Assembly (NCBI GenBank): GCA_021325435.1
Contig: JAJPHE010000009.1
Span: 1 to 44,808, forward strand
Length of the DNA: 44,808 nt
Origin: Actinomycetota bacterium
GTDB taxonomy: Bacteria; Actinomycetota; Acidimicrobiia; Acidimicrobiales; JAJPHE01
Direction: 5' to 3'
Shown: piece after piece, positions 32,648 to 42,028 of the stretch
How the letters are laid out: the number at the start of each line of letters is the position of its first letter
Numbering within the stretch: the first letter of the stretch is position 1
The notes under the pieces: generated by a model
Told to the model about the DNA's origin: nothing
What the model saw: the letters and a program-made list of their open reading frames with translations, nothing else
Database searches by the model: none
Program-made: the position numbers and the translations under genes

Positions 32648-32663
32648 AGGGACCAAGGTCCCT
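32648..32663. promoter_or_regulatory. DosR/DevR-like palindromic box
   Basis: The perfect 7-2-7 palindrome AGGGACCAAGGTCCCT lies between the CBS/PNPOx operon and the divergent diiron gene. It keeps the GGGAC-N-WW-N-GTCCC skeleton of the mycobacterial DosR box (GGGACTWWAGTCCC) with symmetrical changes at the two N positions. The downstream genes are of types found in DosR regulons. A direct link to a DosR homologue cannot be shown, as none is in the window. Confidence 0.5.
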
Positions 32664-32772
32664 TGACCTCTCCAGGTGCATGGAGGTGAGACTGGTTCGA
32701 GTCTCGAACTGCCTTGGTAGCCTTACGCCTCACGGCAGCTGGGCTGGACCGGCGCGAATCGACCTGAGGACC

Positions 32773-33786
32773 ATGAGCACCTACCCCGTCGAGTCACAGA
32801 TCGTTACCGAGTTCACCTGGGACTACGCCGACCGCCGGCCCGCCCTGGCCAAGCTGTACGAGAAGGGCAAGACGTCGCAGTGGAACGCCACCACCGACAT
32901 CGACTGGTCGCCCGAAGTCAACTTCGGCGAAGCCCGCCCGCAGTCGAGCGACGGTCCCGGGCTCGAGGGGATCATCGGCTTCGCCGGTGGGGAATCCCCG
33001 ATTGGCCGACTGGACGATGCGGGGCGCACCCAGTTCCGGTGGGAGTTCCAATCCTGGATGGTCAGCCAGTTCATGCACGGCGAGCAGGGGGCGCTGGTCG
33101 CCACGGCCCGCCTGGTGGAGACCGTGCCTGACCTCGACGCCAAGTTCTACGCCGCCAACCAGGCGGCGGACGAGGCCCGCCACGTCGAGGCCTACGCCCG
33201 CTACCTCAACGAGAAGCTCCGCCACAGCTACCCGATCAGCGACCCGCTCAAGGCGCTGCTGACCGACATCATGAGCGAGTCGCGCTGGGACATCACCTAT
33301 CTGGGGATGCAGATAATGGTGGAGGGCCTGGCGCTGGCCGCCTTCGGGCTCGGCAACGTCATGTTCCAGGATCCGATCATCCGACAGATCACCGACTACG
33401 TCATGCGCGACGAGGCTCGCCACGTCGCCTTCGGGGTCCTCTCGCTCCAGGGTCTGTACGACGACATGGACTCCGCCGAGCTCGCCGACCGCGAGGAGTT
33501 CGTCATGGACGCGGCCCAGCTGATGCGCGACCGGTTCCTCCTCGACGACGTGTGGGAACGGGTGGGCATCGACGTCCAGGCCGGCAAGGAATTCGCCCTC
33601 CACAACCCGTTGATGGGCCTGTTCCGGCAGATGCTGTTCTCCAAGATCGTCCCCAACCTCAACAAGCTGGGGCTGCTCACCGACCGGGTGCGGCCGCATT
33701 TCGAGCAGCTCGGCATCCTCCAGCTGGCCGACCTGCCCGATTCGACCGCCGATGCTGACGAGGGCCTTTCGACGGGCACCGGCTGA
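32773..33786 (+). CDS. Ferritin-like diiron protein (RNR-R2/oxygenase-like)
   Basis: The ATG at 32773 follows TGAGG and gives 337 residues. A full set of carboxylate-bridged diiron ligands is visible: E104 (FMHGEQGALV), E134xxH137 (ADEARHVEAY), E184 (IMVEGLALAA) and E214xxH217 (RDEARHVAFG). The double EARHV motif, 80 residues apart, is characteristic of four-helix-bundle oxygenases. It could oxidise or desaturate an organic substrate; no partner reductase is adjacent. It is followed 65 bp later by another metalloprotein gene, suggesting a shared pathway. Confidence 0.83.
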   Translation: MSTYPVESQIVTEFTWDYADRRPALAKLYEKGKTSQWNATTDIDWSPEVNFGEARPQSSDGPGLEGIIGFAGGESPIGRLDDAGRTQFRWEFQSWMVSQFMHGEQGALVATARLVETVPDLDAKFYAANQAADEARHVEAYARYLNEKLRHSYPISDPLKALLTDIMSESRWDITYLGMQIMVEGLALAAFGLGNVMFQDPIIRQITDYVMRDEARHVAFGVLSLQGLYDDMDSAELADREEFVMDAAQLMRDRFLLDDVWERVGIDVQAGKEFALHNPLMGLFRQMLFSKIVPNLNKLGLLTDRVRPHFEQLGILQLADLPDSTADADEGLSTGTG

Positions 33787-33851
33787 CGGGAAGGGGGCCC
33801 TCCCGGCCTTGGGGCCGTTTTGGCCCGGTACCCAGCGGGAACCCCCAACGT

Positions 33852-34715
33852 ATGGTCTCTCTCGAAACGCAGAGCGCGGCGGTCCCCACGCGCCCGGTGG
33901 AGTTCGACTCCTGGCTCAGCGACCTGCCGAAGCACTTTGCCGCCGGCGGCGACATCGTCATGAGCCACGTCCTGGCCGTCCTGTCGTCGGTTTTCCCCGA
34001 CGGCGAGGACTACTTCGTCCGCTCGGTCGAGGCAGGACGCCCGCAGGTGACCGACCCGCAGCTGCGGGCGGACGTGGACGGCTTCGTCGGCCAGGAGTCG
34101 ATGCACGGCCGCGAGCACCGGGTCCTGAACGAGAGGCTGGCCGAGCTCGGCTATCCCACCAACGCCATCGGCGCCTACGTGCGCTGGCTGTTCCGAACCC
34201 GTGAGCGGATCAAGAACAAGCGTCTCCACCTGGCGTTCACCGCCGCTCTCGAGCACTACACCGCCACCCTGGCCGAAACTCTCCTGAACGACCCCGACGC
34301 CCGGGGCGAGATCGGCCACCCCGGTGCCCGGTATCTGCTCATGTGGCACGCCCTTGAGGAGGCGGAGCACAAGGCGGTGGCCTTCGATGTCTACCGCGCC
34401 CTCGGGGGCACCGAGCGCATGCGGATCGCCGCCATGTGGGTGACCCACGTCCTGTTCGTGCTCGAGACCGGGTTGTGGTCCGCCATCTCGCTGGCCATGG
34501 ACCCAGCCGCCTGGCGCCACCCCTTGCGGGTGGCCCGCAGCGTCTGGAGGCTGCGCCGGTCTCCCTTCACCCGGCCCGCCGCCATCCGCCAGCTGTTCCA
34601 GTACAACCGGCGCGGCTTTCACCCCAACGACCGCGACACCACCGAGCTCATCACCGAGTGGAGGGCCAAGCTGTTCGGCTCCGACGGGGAGCTGACCGAG
34701 CTGCTCGCCAGCTGA
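33852..34715 (+). CDS. PF10118-type metal-dependent hydrolase-like protein
   Basis: The 287-residue helical protein carries the family's repeated His/Glu motifs: FVGQESMHGREHRVLNERL, FTAALEHYTATLAETLL and YLLMWHALEEAEHKAVAFDVY. Together these can hold a di-metal centre. The annotation hydrolase is a family label; members are often found beside fatty-acid, steroid or terpene genes and the chemistry is not settled. A hydrophobic C-terminal segment (WVTHVLFVLETGLWSAISLAM) suggests membrane association. Start ATG 33852 has only a weak ribosome site. A long hairpin follows the stop. Confidence 0.82.
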   Translation: MVSLETQSAAVPTRPVEFDSWLSDLPKHFAAGGDIVMSHVLAVLSSVFPDGEDYFVRSVEAGRPQVTDPQLRADVDGFVGQESMHGREHRVLNERLAELGYPTNAIGAYVRWLFRTRERIKNKRLHLAFTAALEHYTATLAETLLNDPDARGEIGHPGARYLLMWHALEEAEHKAVAFDVYRALGGTERMRIAAMWVTHVLFVLETGLWSAISLAMDPAAWRHPLRVARSVWRLRRSPFTRPAAIRQLFQYNRRGFHPNDRDTTELITEWRAKLFGSDGELTELLAS

Positions 34716-34723
34716 CCGCCCGG

Positions 34724-34761
34724 CCGTCAGGCCCGACTGGAGAACCAGTCAGGCGTGACGG
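34724..34761 (+). terminator. Long imperfect hairpin with AGAA tetraloop
   Basis: Arms of 17 nt pair as 6+3+6 base pairs (CCGTCA/TGACGG, GCC/GGC, GACTGG/CCAGTC) with two internal mismatches around an AGAA loop. It starts 9 nt after the stop of the PF10118 gene, as expected of an intrinsic terminator in a high-GC genome without a T run. From here to the GTG at 34883 I see no other element. Confidence 0.7.
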
Positions 34762-34882
34762 TATGTTCCCCCCGTCCTCGTCGCAGGCGGAAGCGGGGGG
34801 TGAGGGCCTTGGCAGCTGGGGGATTCGCCGCCACACCGGTTGGCGGCCAGGGAAGTCGTCTTGACGCGCCGGGGGTGACGCC

Positions 34883-36742
34883 GTGACGGCGCCCCAGGTG
34901 CCCGACGATCCCTTCGTGCGCACGGTCGTCCGTATCGCGGTCCACCTGCGTCGCCATCTGCCCCTCTACGCCATCGCCGCGGGTGTCCTGCTGGTGGCGG
35001 CGATCGTCCCGACCGTCGTGACCCAGTCCGGCGGCACCTCGGCGGGGGGCGGCACGGGAACGGTGGGCGCGGGCCAGAGCCCGGCCGCCAACGGGCAGGG
35101 GGCGGCCGGCTCGGGCGCTCTGGGAGCCAACGCTTCGGGCTCGGCCGGCGCCGGCGGTGTCGGCGGCTCGGCGGGCGGAGGGGTCGGCGGGGCCGGCTCG
35201 GCGGCATCCGTGGCCCAGGCCCTCGCCACCCAGCCCCTCGGCAAGCTCAACGTGGGCACCGGCACGACGCGGGGCGGGTTCGCCTGCGCGCCGGGGGTTC
35301 ACCAGATTCCGTGGTCCGAGTACGCCCCGCCCTGCCAGGGCGTGTACTCCGGCGGAAACGGCGGCGCCACGTCACGGGGCGTCACCGCCACCCAGATCGT
35401 CCTGGCCGACCGCGAGTACCAGTGCAACGCCAACTGCCAGGCCGTGCAGCAGTTCGCCGCTCAGGCGGGGGCGGCCCCGGCCTCGGTCGAGGATCCCATC
35501 GACAAGGTCTTCATCGACTACTTCAACAAGACCTTCGAGCTGTACGGCCGCCAGGTGGTGATCAAGCCCTACCAGACGAACGCCGACAGCACCCAGGAGG
35601 CCCTCGGCCAGGGCAAGGCCCAGGCCTGCGCCGACGCCGACGCCATCGCCAACCAGATGCACGCCTACGGCGAGGACGGCTGGGGCTTCGGCGGCGGCGG
35701 CGCACCCGGAAGCGGCCCCTTCTCCGAATGCGCCGCCCAGTACGGGCTGGTCGAGTTCGCCGGCGGCGCCTACTACGACGAGCAGTGGTACCGCAGCCTC
35801 GACCCCTTCGTGTGGAACACGACCATGGAGTGCCAGCGGATCTCCCACATGGTCGCCGAGGTCGGGGCCAAGCAGCTGATGAACAAGACGGCCAAGTGGG
35901 CGGGCGACCCGGTCACCCGCGCCAAGACCCGGCTGTTCGGCACCTACGTCCCCAACAACCCGCCCTACCAGCGGTGCGTGAAGATCGCTCAGGACGACCT
36001 CAAGAACAAGTACCACGACAATCCCGGCTACACCTTCAACTACGTCCTGGACGTGTCGCGCTTCGCCGACCAGGCCTCCCAGGCCATCGTGCAGTTCCAC
36101 TCCGAAGGCGTCACCAGCGTGGTCCTGGCCTGCGACCCGATCTCGCCGGTGTTCCTGACCCAGTCGGCCAAGAGTCAGGGCTACTTCCCGGAGTGGATCA
36201 TCATCGGCACCGCCCTCAACGACGTCGACACCGTCCCCCGCCTGTGGGACGCGACCGAGGTGACCGGGCACCTGTTCGGCCTGTCGCAGCTAGGACCGAC
36301 CAGCAACCTGGCCGGTCCCAACTCCGAGGCGGGCATCACCTACAAGAAGATCACCGGCAAGGACCTGCCCCAGGGGGCGGGCCTGCGCTATCTGCCCATC
36401 CTGCAGGTGTTCTCGTTCCTCCAGGCGGCCGGCCCGATCCTGACGCCGCGGAACATGGCCAACGGGGTCGAGCACCTGCCGCCGGGAGGTGCGGCCGTGC
36501 CCGGCGGCACCCGGGCCTACGCCGCCGGCTACGCCTGCTTCTGCACCAACCCGGACGGCACCCCCGGCATAACCCACACGGCCGTGGAGGACTCGCGCCT
36601 CGTGTACTGGGACGGGGACGGAACGTCCCCCTACGACGGCAAGCGGGGCACCTACGTGGAGATGTACGGCGGAAGTCGCTTCCGCCTCGGCCAGTTCCCA
36701 ACCGGTGACCCGCCCGTCTACCCCCCGAACGATCCTCAGTAG
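34883..36742 (+). CDS. Branched-chain amino acid-type ABC substrate-binding protein, N-terminally anchored
   Basis: The 619-residue protein begins with a basic stretch and a single membrane helix at about 32-50 (LPLYAIAAGVLLVAAIVPTVV) rather than a lipobox. A long Gly/Ala/Ser-rich linker (about 55-115) follows. The rest is a type I periplasmic-binding fold of the Leu/Ile/Val receptor group: ATQIVLADREYQCNANCQAV, KVFIDYFNKTFELYGRQVVI, QAIVQFHSEGVTSVVLACDP and WIIIGTALNDVDTVPRLWDA. The extra cysteines (CNANC, ACAD, EC) suggest disulfides. The GTG start opens an operon with fused permease and ATPase genes. The ligand cannot be told; members of this large group bind amino acids, amides, urea or aromatics. 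Confidence 0.85.
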   Translation: MTAPQVPDDPFVRTVVRIAVHLRRHLPLYAIAAGVLLVAAIVPTVVTQSGGTSAGGGTGTVGAGQSPAANGQGAAGSGALGANASGSAGAGGVGGSAGGGVGGAGSAASVAQALATQPLGKLNVGTGTTRGGFACAPGVHQIPWSEYAPPCQGVYSGGNGGATSRGVTATQIVLADREYQCNANCQAVQQFAAQAGAAPASVEDPIDKVFIDYFNKTFELYGRQVVIKPYQTNADSTQEALGQGKAQACADADAIANQMHAYGEDGWGFGGGGAPGSGPFSECAAQYGLVEFAGGAYYDEQWYRSLDPFVWNTTMECQRISHMVAEVGAKQLMNKTAKWAGDPVTRAKTRLFGTYVPNNPPYQRCVKIAQDDLKNKYHDNPGYTFNYVLDVSRFADQASQAIVQFHSEGVTSVVLACDPISPVFLTQSAKSQGYFPEWIIIGTALNDVDTVPRLWDATEVTGHLFGLSQLGPTSNLAGPNSEAGITYKKITGKDLPQGAGLRYLPILQVFSFLQAAGPILTPRNMANGVEHLPPGGAAVPGGTRAYAAGYACFCTNPDGTPGITHTAVEDSRLVYWDGDGTSPYDGKRGTYVEMYGGSRFRLGQFPTGDPPVYPPNDPQ

Positions 36743-36752
36743 GGGTGGCCCG

Positions 36753-38960
36753 ATGAGTCCCTGGTCCGCCGTGCGGCTTCCGCCGACCCTGGCCCGCCTG
36801 GTCGAGGGCCGCCCCGTCTGGCCGTTCACGTGGGTGGCCGGGTTCCTGCTGGCGTGGGGGGTCCTGGCCCGCCTCCTGCCCCGCGGGCTGCCGGCCGGCA
36901 TTGTCGTGATGGGCCTGGTGTTCGGGGCGTTCTACGCCCTGGTCGCCGCCGGCCTGGTGCTCATCTACCGGGCCAACCGCATCGTCAACTTCGCCCAGGC
37001 TGAGGTCGGGGTGGTCGCCGCCGTCGTGGCCATCGAGCTGGTCGTGCAGTGGGGGGTGAACTACTTCCTCGCTGTCGCCGTCGGCCTGATCCTCGCCCTG
37101 GCCATGGGGGCGGCCATCAACGTGCTGGTGGTCCGGCGCTTCCGCAACAGCCCCCGGCTGATCCTGACGGTGGCCACCATCGGGCTGGCCCAGATCCTCT
37201 CCGGGCTGGCCCTGATCATCCCGGCCTACCTGACCCTCAAGGCCAACAACCACCGCACGTTCAGCACCCCGTTCTCGGCCCACTTCAGCGTCTATCCGGT
37301 CGTGTTCACCGCCAACCACGTGGTGGCGATCGTGGCCGTGGTGGCGGTAGCCGCCGGGCTGAGCGCCTTTCTGCGCCTGACGTCCTACGGGGTGGCCATC
37401 CGCGCCGCCGCCGAGAACAACGAGCGGGCCACCCTGCTCGGGGTGCCGGTGAACCGCCTCGACATGATCGTGTGGGGACTGGCCGGGCTGTTCTCCGCCC
37501 TGGCCGTCATCCTGCGAGTGCCGGTGCTGGGCTTCAACTCCTTCGGCAGCGTCTCCGGTGGGGGCAACGCCCTGCTCCTGCGGACCCTCGCCGCCGCCGT
37601 CATCGGCCGGATGGAGAACCTGCCCCGAACGGTGATGGCCGCCCTCGGCATCGGCGTGTTCGACACCCTCGCCACTTGGACCTCGTCGAACACGACCCTC
37701 GTCGACGCCAGCCTGGTGGCGGTGGTGGTCGTCGCCCTGCTGGCCCAGAAAGGGGCCATCTCGCGGGTGGTGGGGGCCAGCCTGTCGAGTTGGAAGGCGA
37801 TCCGCGAGGTCCGCCCGATACCCAACGAGCTGCGCCGCCTTCCCGAGGTGCGGGCGGGCATCCGGCTGTTCCAGCTGATCGTGGCGGCGGTGGCCGTGGC
37901 CGTGCCGGTGATCCTCAGCACCAGCCAGACCTACCTGGCCGCCCTCGTCCTCATCTACGCCATCGTCGGGCTGTCCCTCCTCGTGCTCACCGGGTGGGCC
38001 GGTCAGATCTCGCTCGGCCAGTTCGCCCTGGCCGGCTTCGGTGGAGCCACCACCGCCCTGCTGTACGGTCGCCACGGGTGGGACTTCTTCCTGGCCCTGG
38101 CGGCGGGCATGGCCACCGCCGCCCTGGTGGCCCTGCTGATCGGGCTGCCCGCCCTGAGGATCCAGGGGCCGTTCCTGGCCGTCACCACCTTGGCTTTCGG
38201 GGTGAGCGCCTCTGAGTACTTCCTCAACGGCGTCTACCTCCCCTGGTTCGTCCAGTCCGACGTCTCGCGGCCGAACCTGTTCGGCCGACTGCCCCTCGAT
38301 CAGGACTGGCAGATGTACTACGCCACCCTGGTCGCTCTGGTCCTCGCCGTCGGGGCGGTCCGCTCCCTACGGCACAGCCGGGTGGGACGGGCCCTCATCG
38401 CCACCCGCGACAACGAGCCGGCCGCCAGGGCGGCCAAGGTCGACACGACCAGGCTGAAGCTGACCGCCTTCATGGTGTCCGGTGCTCTCGCCGGGCTGGC
38501 CGGAGCCCTGTTCGTCGTGCACCAGCACGGGGTGTACCCGAACTCGTTCTCGGCCGACACCAGCATCGCTCTGTTCTCGATGGTCGTCATCGGTGGCCTG
38601 GGCTCGATTCCCGGCGTCATTCTCGGGGCCGTCTACGTGTTCGGCGCCCAGTACTTCCTGTCCGGCGGCTTCTCCTTCCTCGCCAGCGGTGCCGGCATCC
38701 TGGTGCTGTTGCTGTTCTTCCCCGAGGGCCTCGGGGGTCTCGTCTACCGGGCCCGCGACGGGCTGCTCCGCCGGGTCGCCCTTCGCCGCAACATCATCGT
38801 GCCCAGCCTCGTGGCCGACCTACGCGTCGAGGAGAGGGTCGGCGTCGGCGACATATTGGCCGGGGCCGCCTCGACGAACGGATCGGCCAACGGGCACGAG
38901 CCCGAGCCCGTCGGGGCCGCCGCCGGTGGCACCCCGCGCCGCAGAAGGGGGGCGGAATGA
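36753..38960 (+). CDS. Fused LivH-LivM ABC transporter permease
   Basis: The 735-residue product joins both inner-membrane permeases. The LivH-like half (about 45-345) has VFGAFYALVAAGLVLIYRAN, RIVNFAQAEVGVVAAVVAIE and GVAIRAAAENNERATLLGVP, the last being its cytoplasmic coupling loop. The LivM-like half (about 380-670) has LIYAIVGLSLLVLTGWAGQI, SLGQFALAGFGGATTALLYG and RVGRALIATRDNEPAARAAK. The C-terminal tail is cytoplasmic and ends in a Gly/Ala/Arg linker. Start ATG 36753 is 10 bp after the binding-protein stop; its end overlaps the next gene by 4 bp (ATGA). Fusion fixes a one-to-one permease ratio. Confidence 0.9.
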   Translation: MSPWSAVRLPPTLARLVEGRPVWPFTWVAGFLLAWGVLARLLPRGLPAGIVVMGLVFGAFYALVAAGLVLIYRANRIVNFAQAEVGVVAAVVAIELVVQWGVNYFLAVAVGLILALAMGAAINVLVVRRFRNSPRLILTVATIGLAQILSGLALIIPAYLTLKANNHRTFSTPFSAHFSVYPVVFTANHVVAIVAVVAVAAGLSAFLRLTSYGVAIRAAAENNERATLLGVPVNRLDMIVWGLAGLFSALAVILRVPVLGFNSFGSVSGGGNALLLRTLAAAVIGRMENLPRTVMAALGIGVFDTLATWTSSNTTLVDASLVAVVVVALLAQKGAISRVVGASLSSWKAIREVRPIPNELRRLPEVRAGIRLFQLIVAAVAVAVPVILSTSQTYLAALVLIYAIVGLSLLVLTGWAGQISLGQFALAGFGGATTALLYGRHGWDFFLALAAGMATAALVALLIGLPALRIQGPFLAVTTLAFGVSASEYFLNGVYLPWFVQSDVSRPNLFGRLPLDQDWQMYYATLVALVLAVGAVRSLRHSRVGRALIATRDNEPAARAAKVDTTRLKLTAFMVSGALAGLAGALFVVHQHGVYPNSFSADTSIALFSMVVIGGLGSIPGVILGAVYVFGAQYFLSGGFSFLASGAGILVLLLFFPEGLGGLVYRARDGLLRRVALRRNIIVPSLVADLRVEERVGVGDILAGAASTNGSANGHEPEPVGAAAGGTPRRRRGAE

Positions 38961-41900
38961 CCGACGTCGCCGCCGAGACCCTTCCGGCCGATGTGCCGCG
39001 CGTGGAGTCGGGCCTGGGGGCCGACCCCGCATTCAAGAGGTGGGACCCCCGGCGCATAACCCACCCGGCGCCTCTCGCACCGCTGGTGGTGCTGATCGGT
39101 CTGGCCGGCATGGTGCAGTTCGAGCTGTCGGCGTTCAACGTGCTGGGCCCCGAGATCAAGAGCTCCCTGCACCTCAGCTACACCGCCTTCACCGCCGTCG
39201 TCGCCGTGGCCGCCCCCTTCTTCCTGCTCCTCGACATACCGGTCGGCTACTACGGGGACCGGGTGCGTCGCATGCGGATCGCCTCGCTGGGGCTGCTCAT
39301 CTTCGCCGCCTTCTCCGCCCTCACCGGCGTCGCCGGCCTGGCCGGCAGCGTGGCCCTGCTGGTGGTGGCGCGCATTGGGGTGGGAACCGGCGGTGCCTTC
39401 ACGTCCACCCAGAACAGCCTGATCGCCGACTACTACCCCCTCGAGGTGCGGGCTCGCGTCTACTACGCCCACCGCGCCGGGGTCGTCGCCCTCATGGCGC
39501 TGGGTCCTGCCCTGGTAGGCGTGCTGGTGCTCTTCCTGCCGTGGCAGATCCCGTTCCTGGTGATCGCCGTGCCGTCGCTGTTCTTCGTGGCGGGCGGCTT
39601 GCGGCTCTGGGAGCCGGTCAGGGGGTTGCACGAGCGCCGGGCCATGGGAGCCGACGACGTCACCGCGGCCATCGAGGAGGAGCCGGTCTCGTTCAGCCAG
39701 ACCTTCCGCACCCTGTGGAACACACGGGCGGCCAAGCGGATCTACCTCTCGCTGCCCTTCCTGGCCGGCGGGTTCATCGGCATCACCTCCCTCACCAGCC
39801 TCCTCTACCAGCGCCAGTTCCACGTCAGCGCGGCCGGCCGGGGGTTCCTGCAGGCGCTGGTCCAGCCGGGGGAGCTGGCCGGGCTGGTCGTCGCCTTCTT
39901 CCTCGTCCAGCGGGTCGTGGCCCGCGACCCCGGACGCTCGATGGTCTACATCGGGCTCAGCGGAGCGGGGGCCGCGGTGTGCCTGGCCGGCTTTGCCCTG
40001 GCCCCGACGCTGTGGGTCGCCTTCGCCTTCCAGTTCCTCTACGCCGCCGTGCTGTCATCGTTGATCCCGGGGATCTTCTCCGTCATCTCCCTGGCCGTCC
40101 CGCCCCACATGCGCACGCTCGGCTTCGCCAGCGGCTCGCTGTGGATCCTGCTCGGCGTGCCGGTGCTGCCGATCGCCGGGGCGGTCGCCGACAAGGCGGG
40201 GATCCGCATGGGGCTGCTGGTCTTCGTGCCGGTGTTCATGATCGGCGCCCTCATCCTCGCCTCGGCCGGTCCCCACCTCAACCGCGAGATCGAACGGCTC
40301 AGGGCCTACACCCTGACCCGGGCCGAGGCCCTGCGGGCCCGAGCCGAAGGGCGGGCCAAGCTCCTCATGGTGAGAGGGGTGGACGCCGGATACGACGGGG
40401 TCCAGGTCCTCTTCGGCGTTGACCTCGACGTGGCCGACGGCGAGCTGGTGGCCCTGCTGGGCACCAACGGGTCGGGGAAGTCCACCTTGCTGAAGGCGAT
40501 CTCGGGTCTGCTCACTCCGACTGCCGGGGCGATCCTGTTCGACGGGCGCGACATCACCACCCCCGAGCCCCGCCAGGTGGTGGCCCTGGGCCTGTCGCAC
40601 ATGCCCGGCGGCCGGGGAGTGTTCCCCACCCTGACGGTGGCCGAGAACCTCAAGGTGGCGGCGTGGATGTACCGGCGCGACACCGCCTACCTGAAGGAAG
40701 CCACCGACAAGGTCCTCGGCTACTTCCCCGTTCTCCGGCAGCGGTGGAACACGGCGGCCGGCAGCCTGTCGGGCGGCGAGCAGCAGATGCTGAGCCTGGC
40801 CCAGGCCTTCCTGTCCCGGCCCCGACTCCTAATGATCGACGAGCTCTCCCTCGGCCTGGCCCCGACCGTGGTGGAGCGACTTCTCGAGATCGTCCGGGCC
40901 ATTCACGCCAACGGCACCACGGTGATCCTCGTCGAGCAGTCGGTCAACATCGCCCTGCAGCTGGCCGAGCGGGCGGTGTTCCTCGAGAAGGGCGAGGTCC
41001 GCTTCACCGGCCCCACCGCCGAGCTGCTGGCCCGCGACGAGATCCTGCGGGCGGTGTACCTCCACGGCACCGCCGCCGGGCTGGGCGATGGTGAGACCAA
41101 CGGGTCCAAGCCGGCTGGCCGCCGGGCGCGCCGGGCCCGTCCGTCGGGTCCGGTGGTGCTCTCCACCCGGGGCTTGACCAAGCGCTACGGCGGCGTGACC
41201 GCGGTGCGCGACGTCGCCCTCGAGCTGCGAGAGGGGGAGATCCTCGGGCTCATCGGCCCCAACGGGGCGGGGAAGACGACCCTGTTCGAGATGATCTCCG
41301 GTCATGTGGCCAATGACGGCGGTCGGGTCGAGCTGCTGGGTCACGACGTCACCGACCGACCGGCGCACCTCCGGGCGAGAGCGGGCCTGGGCCGATCCTT
41401 CCAGGATGCCCGCCTGTGGCCCGGCCTCACCGTGGCCGAGACGGTGTCTGTCGCCATCGGGGAACGGGTGAACGCGCCGGGCGCACTGCACGCCGTGTTC
41501 GGACTGGCCGACGTGAAGGACGCCGAGGCGGATATGGGCTCGGAGGTCGCAGACATCATCAGCCTGCTGAACCTCGGGGCGTTCCGCGACAAGTTCACGG
41601 CCGAGCTGTCGACCGGGTCTCGCCGGCTCGTCGAGCTCGCCGTCATGGTGGCGGCCCGTCCCAAGGTTCTCCTGCTGGACGAGCCCTCGGCCGGCATCGC
41701 CCAGCGCGAGGCGGAGGCGCTCGGACCCGTCCTGCGCCGGGTGCAGGAGCACCTGTCGTGCTCCATCCTGATCATCGAGCACGACATGCCGCTCATGCGC
41801 TCGCTCGCCGACCGGCTGGTGGCGATGGACACCGGCTCGGTCATCGCCGAGGGACCCCCGGACGCGGTCCTGGCGGACCCTCAGGTGGTGGCGTCGTATC

Positions 41901-42028
41901 TGGGCAGCAACGTGGCCGCCATCGAGCGCTCCGGCAACGGCGCAGCCAAAGCCCGGCGGCCGACCACCCGGCGCCCCGCCACCAAGCGGGCCGCCGCCAC
42001 CCGGTCGGGCCGAACCTCCACTCGGTGA
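38957..42028 (+). CDS. MFS transporter fused to LivF-type and LivG-type ABC ATPases
   Basis: One uninterrupted 1023-residue frame joins three modules. Residues about 35-440 are a 12-helix MFS carrier, with motif [12 protein letters not shown] and a central loop rich in Glu. Residues about 470-700 are a LivF-like ATPase (Walker [10 protein letters not shown] near 500, LSGGEQQ, Walker B LLMIDE). Residues about 730-985 are a LivG-like ATPase (Walker [10 protein letters not shown] near 767, signature LSTGSRRL, Walker B VLLLDEPS), followed by a Lys/Arg/Thr-rich tail. ATPases should pair with each other and energise the LivH-LivM fusion upstream. What the MFS part contributes is unknown: a second substrate path, an anchor for the ATPases, or a sensor. 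Starts by 4-bp overlap with the permease. Confidence 0.9.
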   Translation: MTDVAAETLPADVPRVESGLGADPAFKRWDPRRITHPAPLAPLVVLIGLAGMVQFELSAFNVLGPEIKSSLHLSYTAFTAVVAVAAPFFLLLDIPVGYYGDRVRRMRIASLGLLIFAAFSALTGVAGLAGSVALLVVARIGVGTGGAFTSTQNSLIADYYPLEVRARVYYAHRAGVVALMALGPALVGVLVLFLPWQIPFLVIAVPSLFFVAGGLRLWEPVRGLHERRAMGADDVTAAIEEEPVSFSQTFRTLWNTRAAKRIYLSLPFLAGGFIGITSLTSLLYQRQFHVSAAGRGFLQALVQPGELAGLVVAFFLVQRVVARDPGRSMVYIGLSGAGAAVCLAGFALAPTLWVAFAFQFLYAAVLSSLIPGIFSVISLAVPPHMRTLGFASGSLWILLGVPVLPIAGAVADKAGIRMGLLVFVPVFMIGALILASAGPHLNREIERLRAYTLTRAEALRARAEGRAKLLMVRGVDAGYDGVQVLFGVDLDVADGELVALLGTNGSGKSTLLKAISGLLTPTAGAILFDGRDITTPEPRQVVALGLSHMPGGRGVFPTLTVAENLKVAAWMYRRDTAYLKEATDKVLGYFPVLRQRWNTAAGSLSGGEQQMLSLAQAFLSRPRLLMIDELSLGLAPTVVERLLEIVRAIHANGTTVILVEQSVNIALQLAERAVFLEKGEVRFTGPTAELLARDEILRAVYLHGTAAGLGDGETNGSKPAGRRARRARPSGPVVLSTRGLTKRYGGVTAVRDVALELREGEILGLIGPNGAGKTTLFEMISGHVANDGGRVELLGHDVTDRPAHLRARAGLGRSFQDARLWPGLTVAETVSVAIGERVNAPGALHAVFGLADVKDAEADMGSEVADIISLLNLGAFRDKFTAELSTGSRRLVELAVMVAARPKVLLLDEPSAGIAQREAEALGPVLRRVQEHLSCSILIIEHDMPLMRSLADRLVAMDTGSVIAEGPPDAVLADPQVVASYLGSNVAAIERSGNGAAKARRPTTRRPATKRAAATRSGRTSTR

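Noticed and set aside
32687-32704. GGTTCGAGTC resembling a tRNA T-loop
   Set aside because: It is only a 6-bp hairpin GAGACT/AGTCTC with a 6-nt loop; no acceptor stem, D arm or anticodon arm can be found around it.
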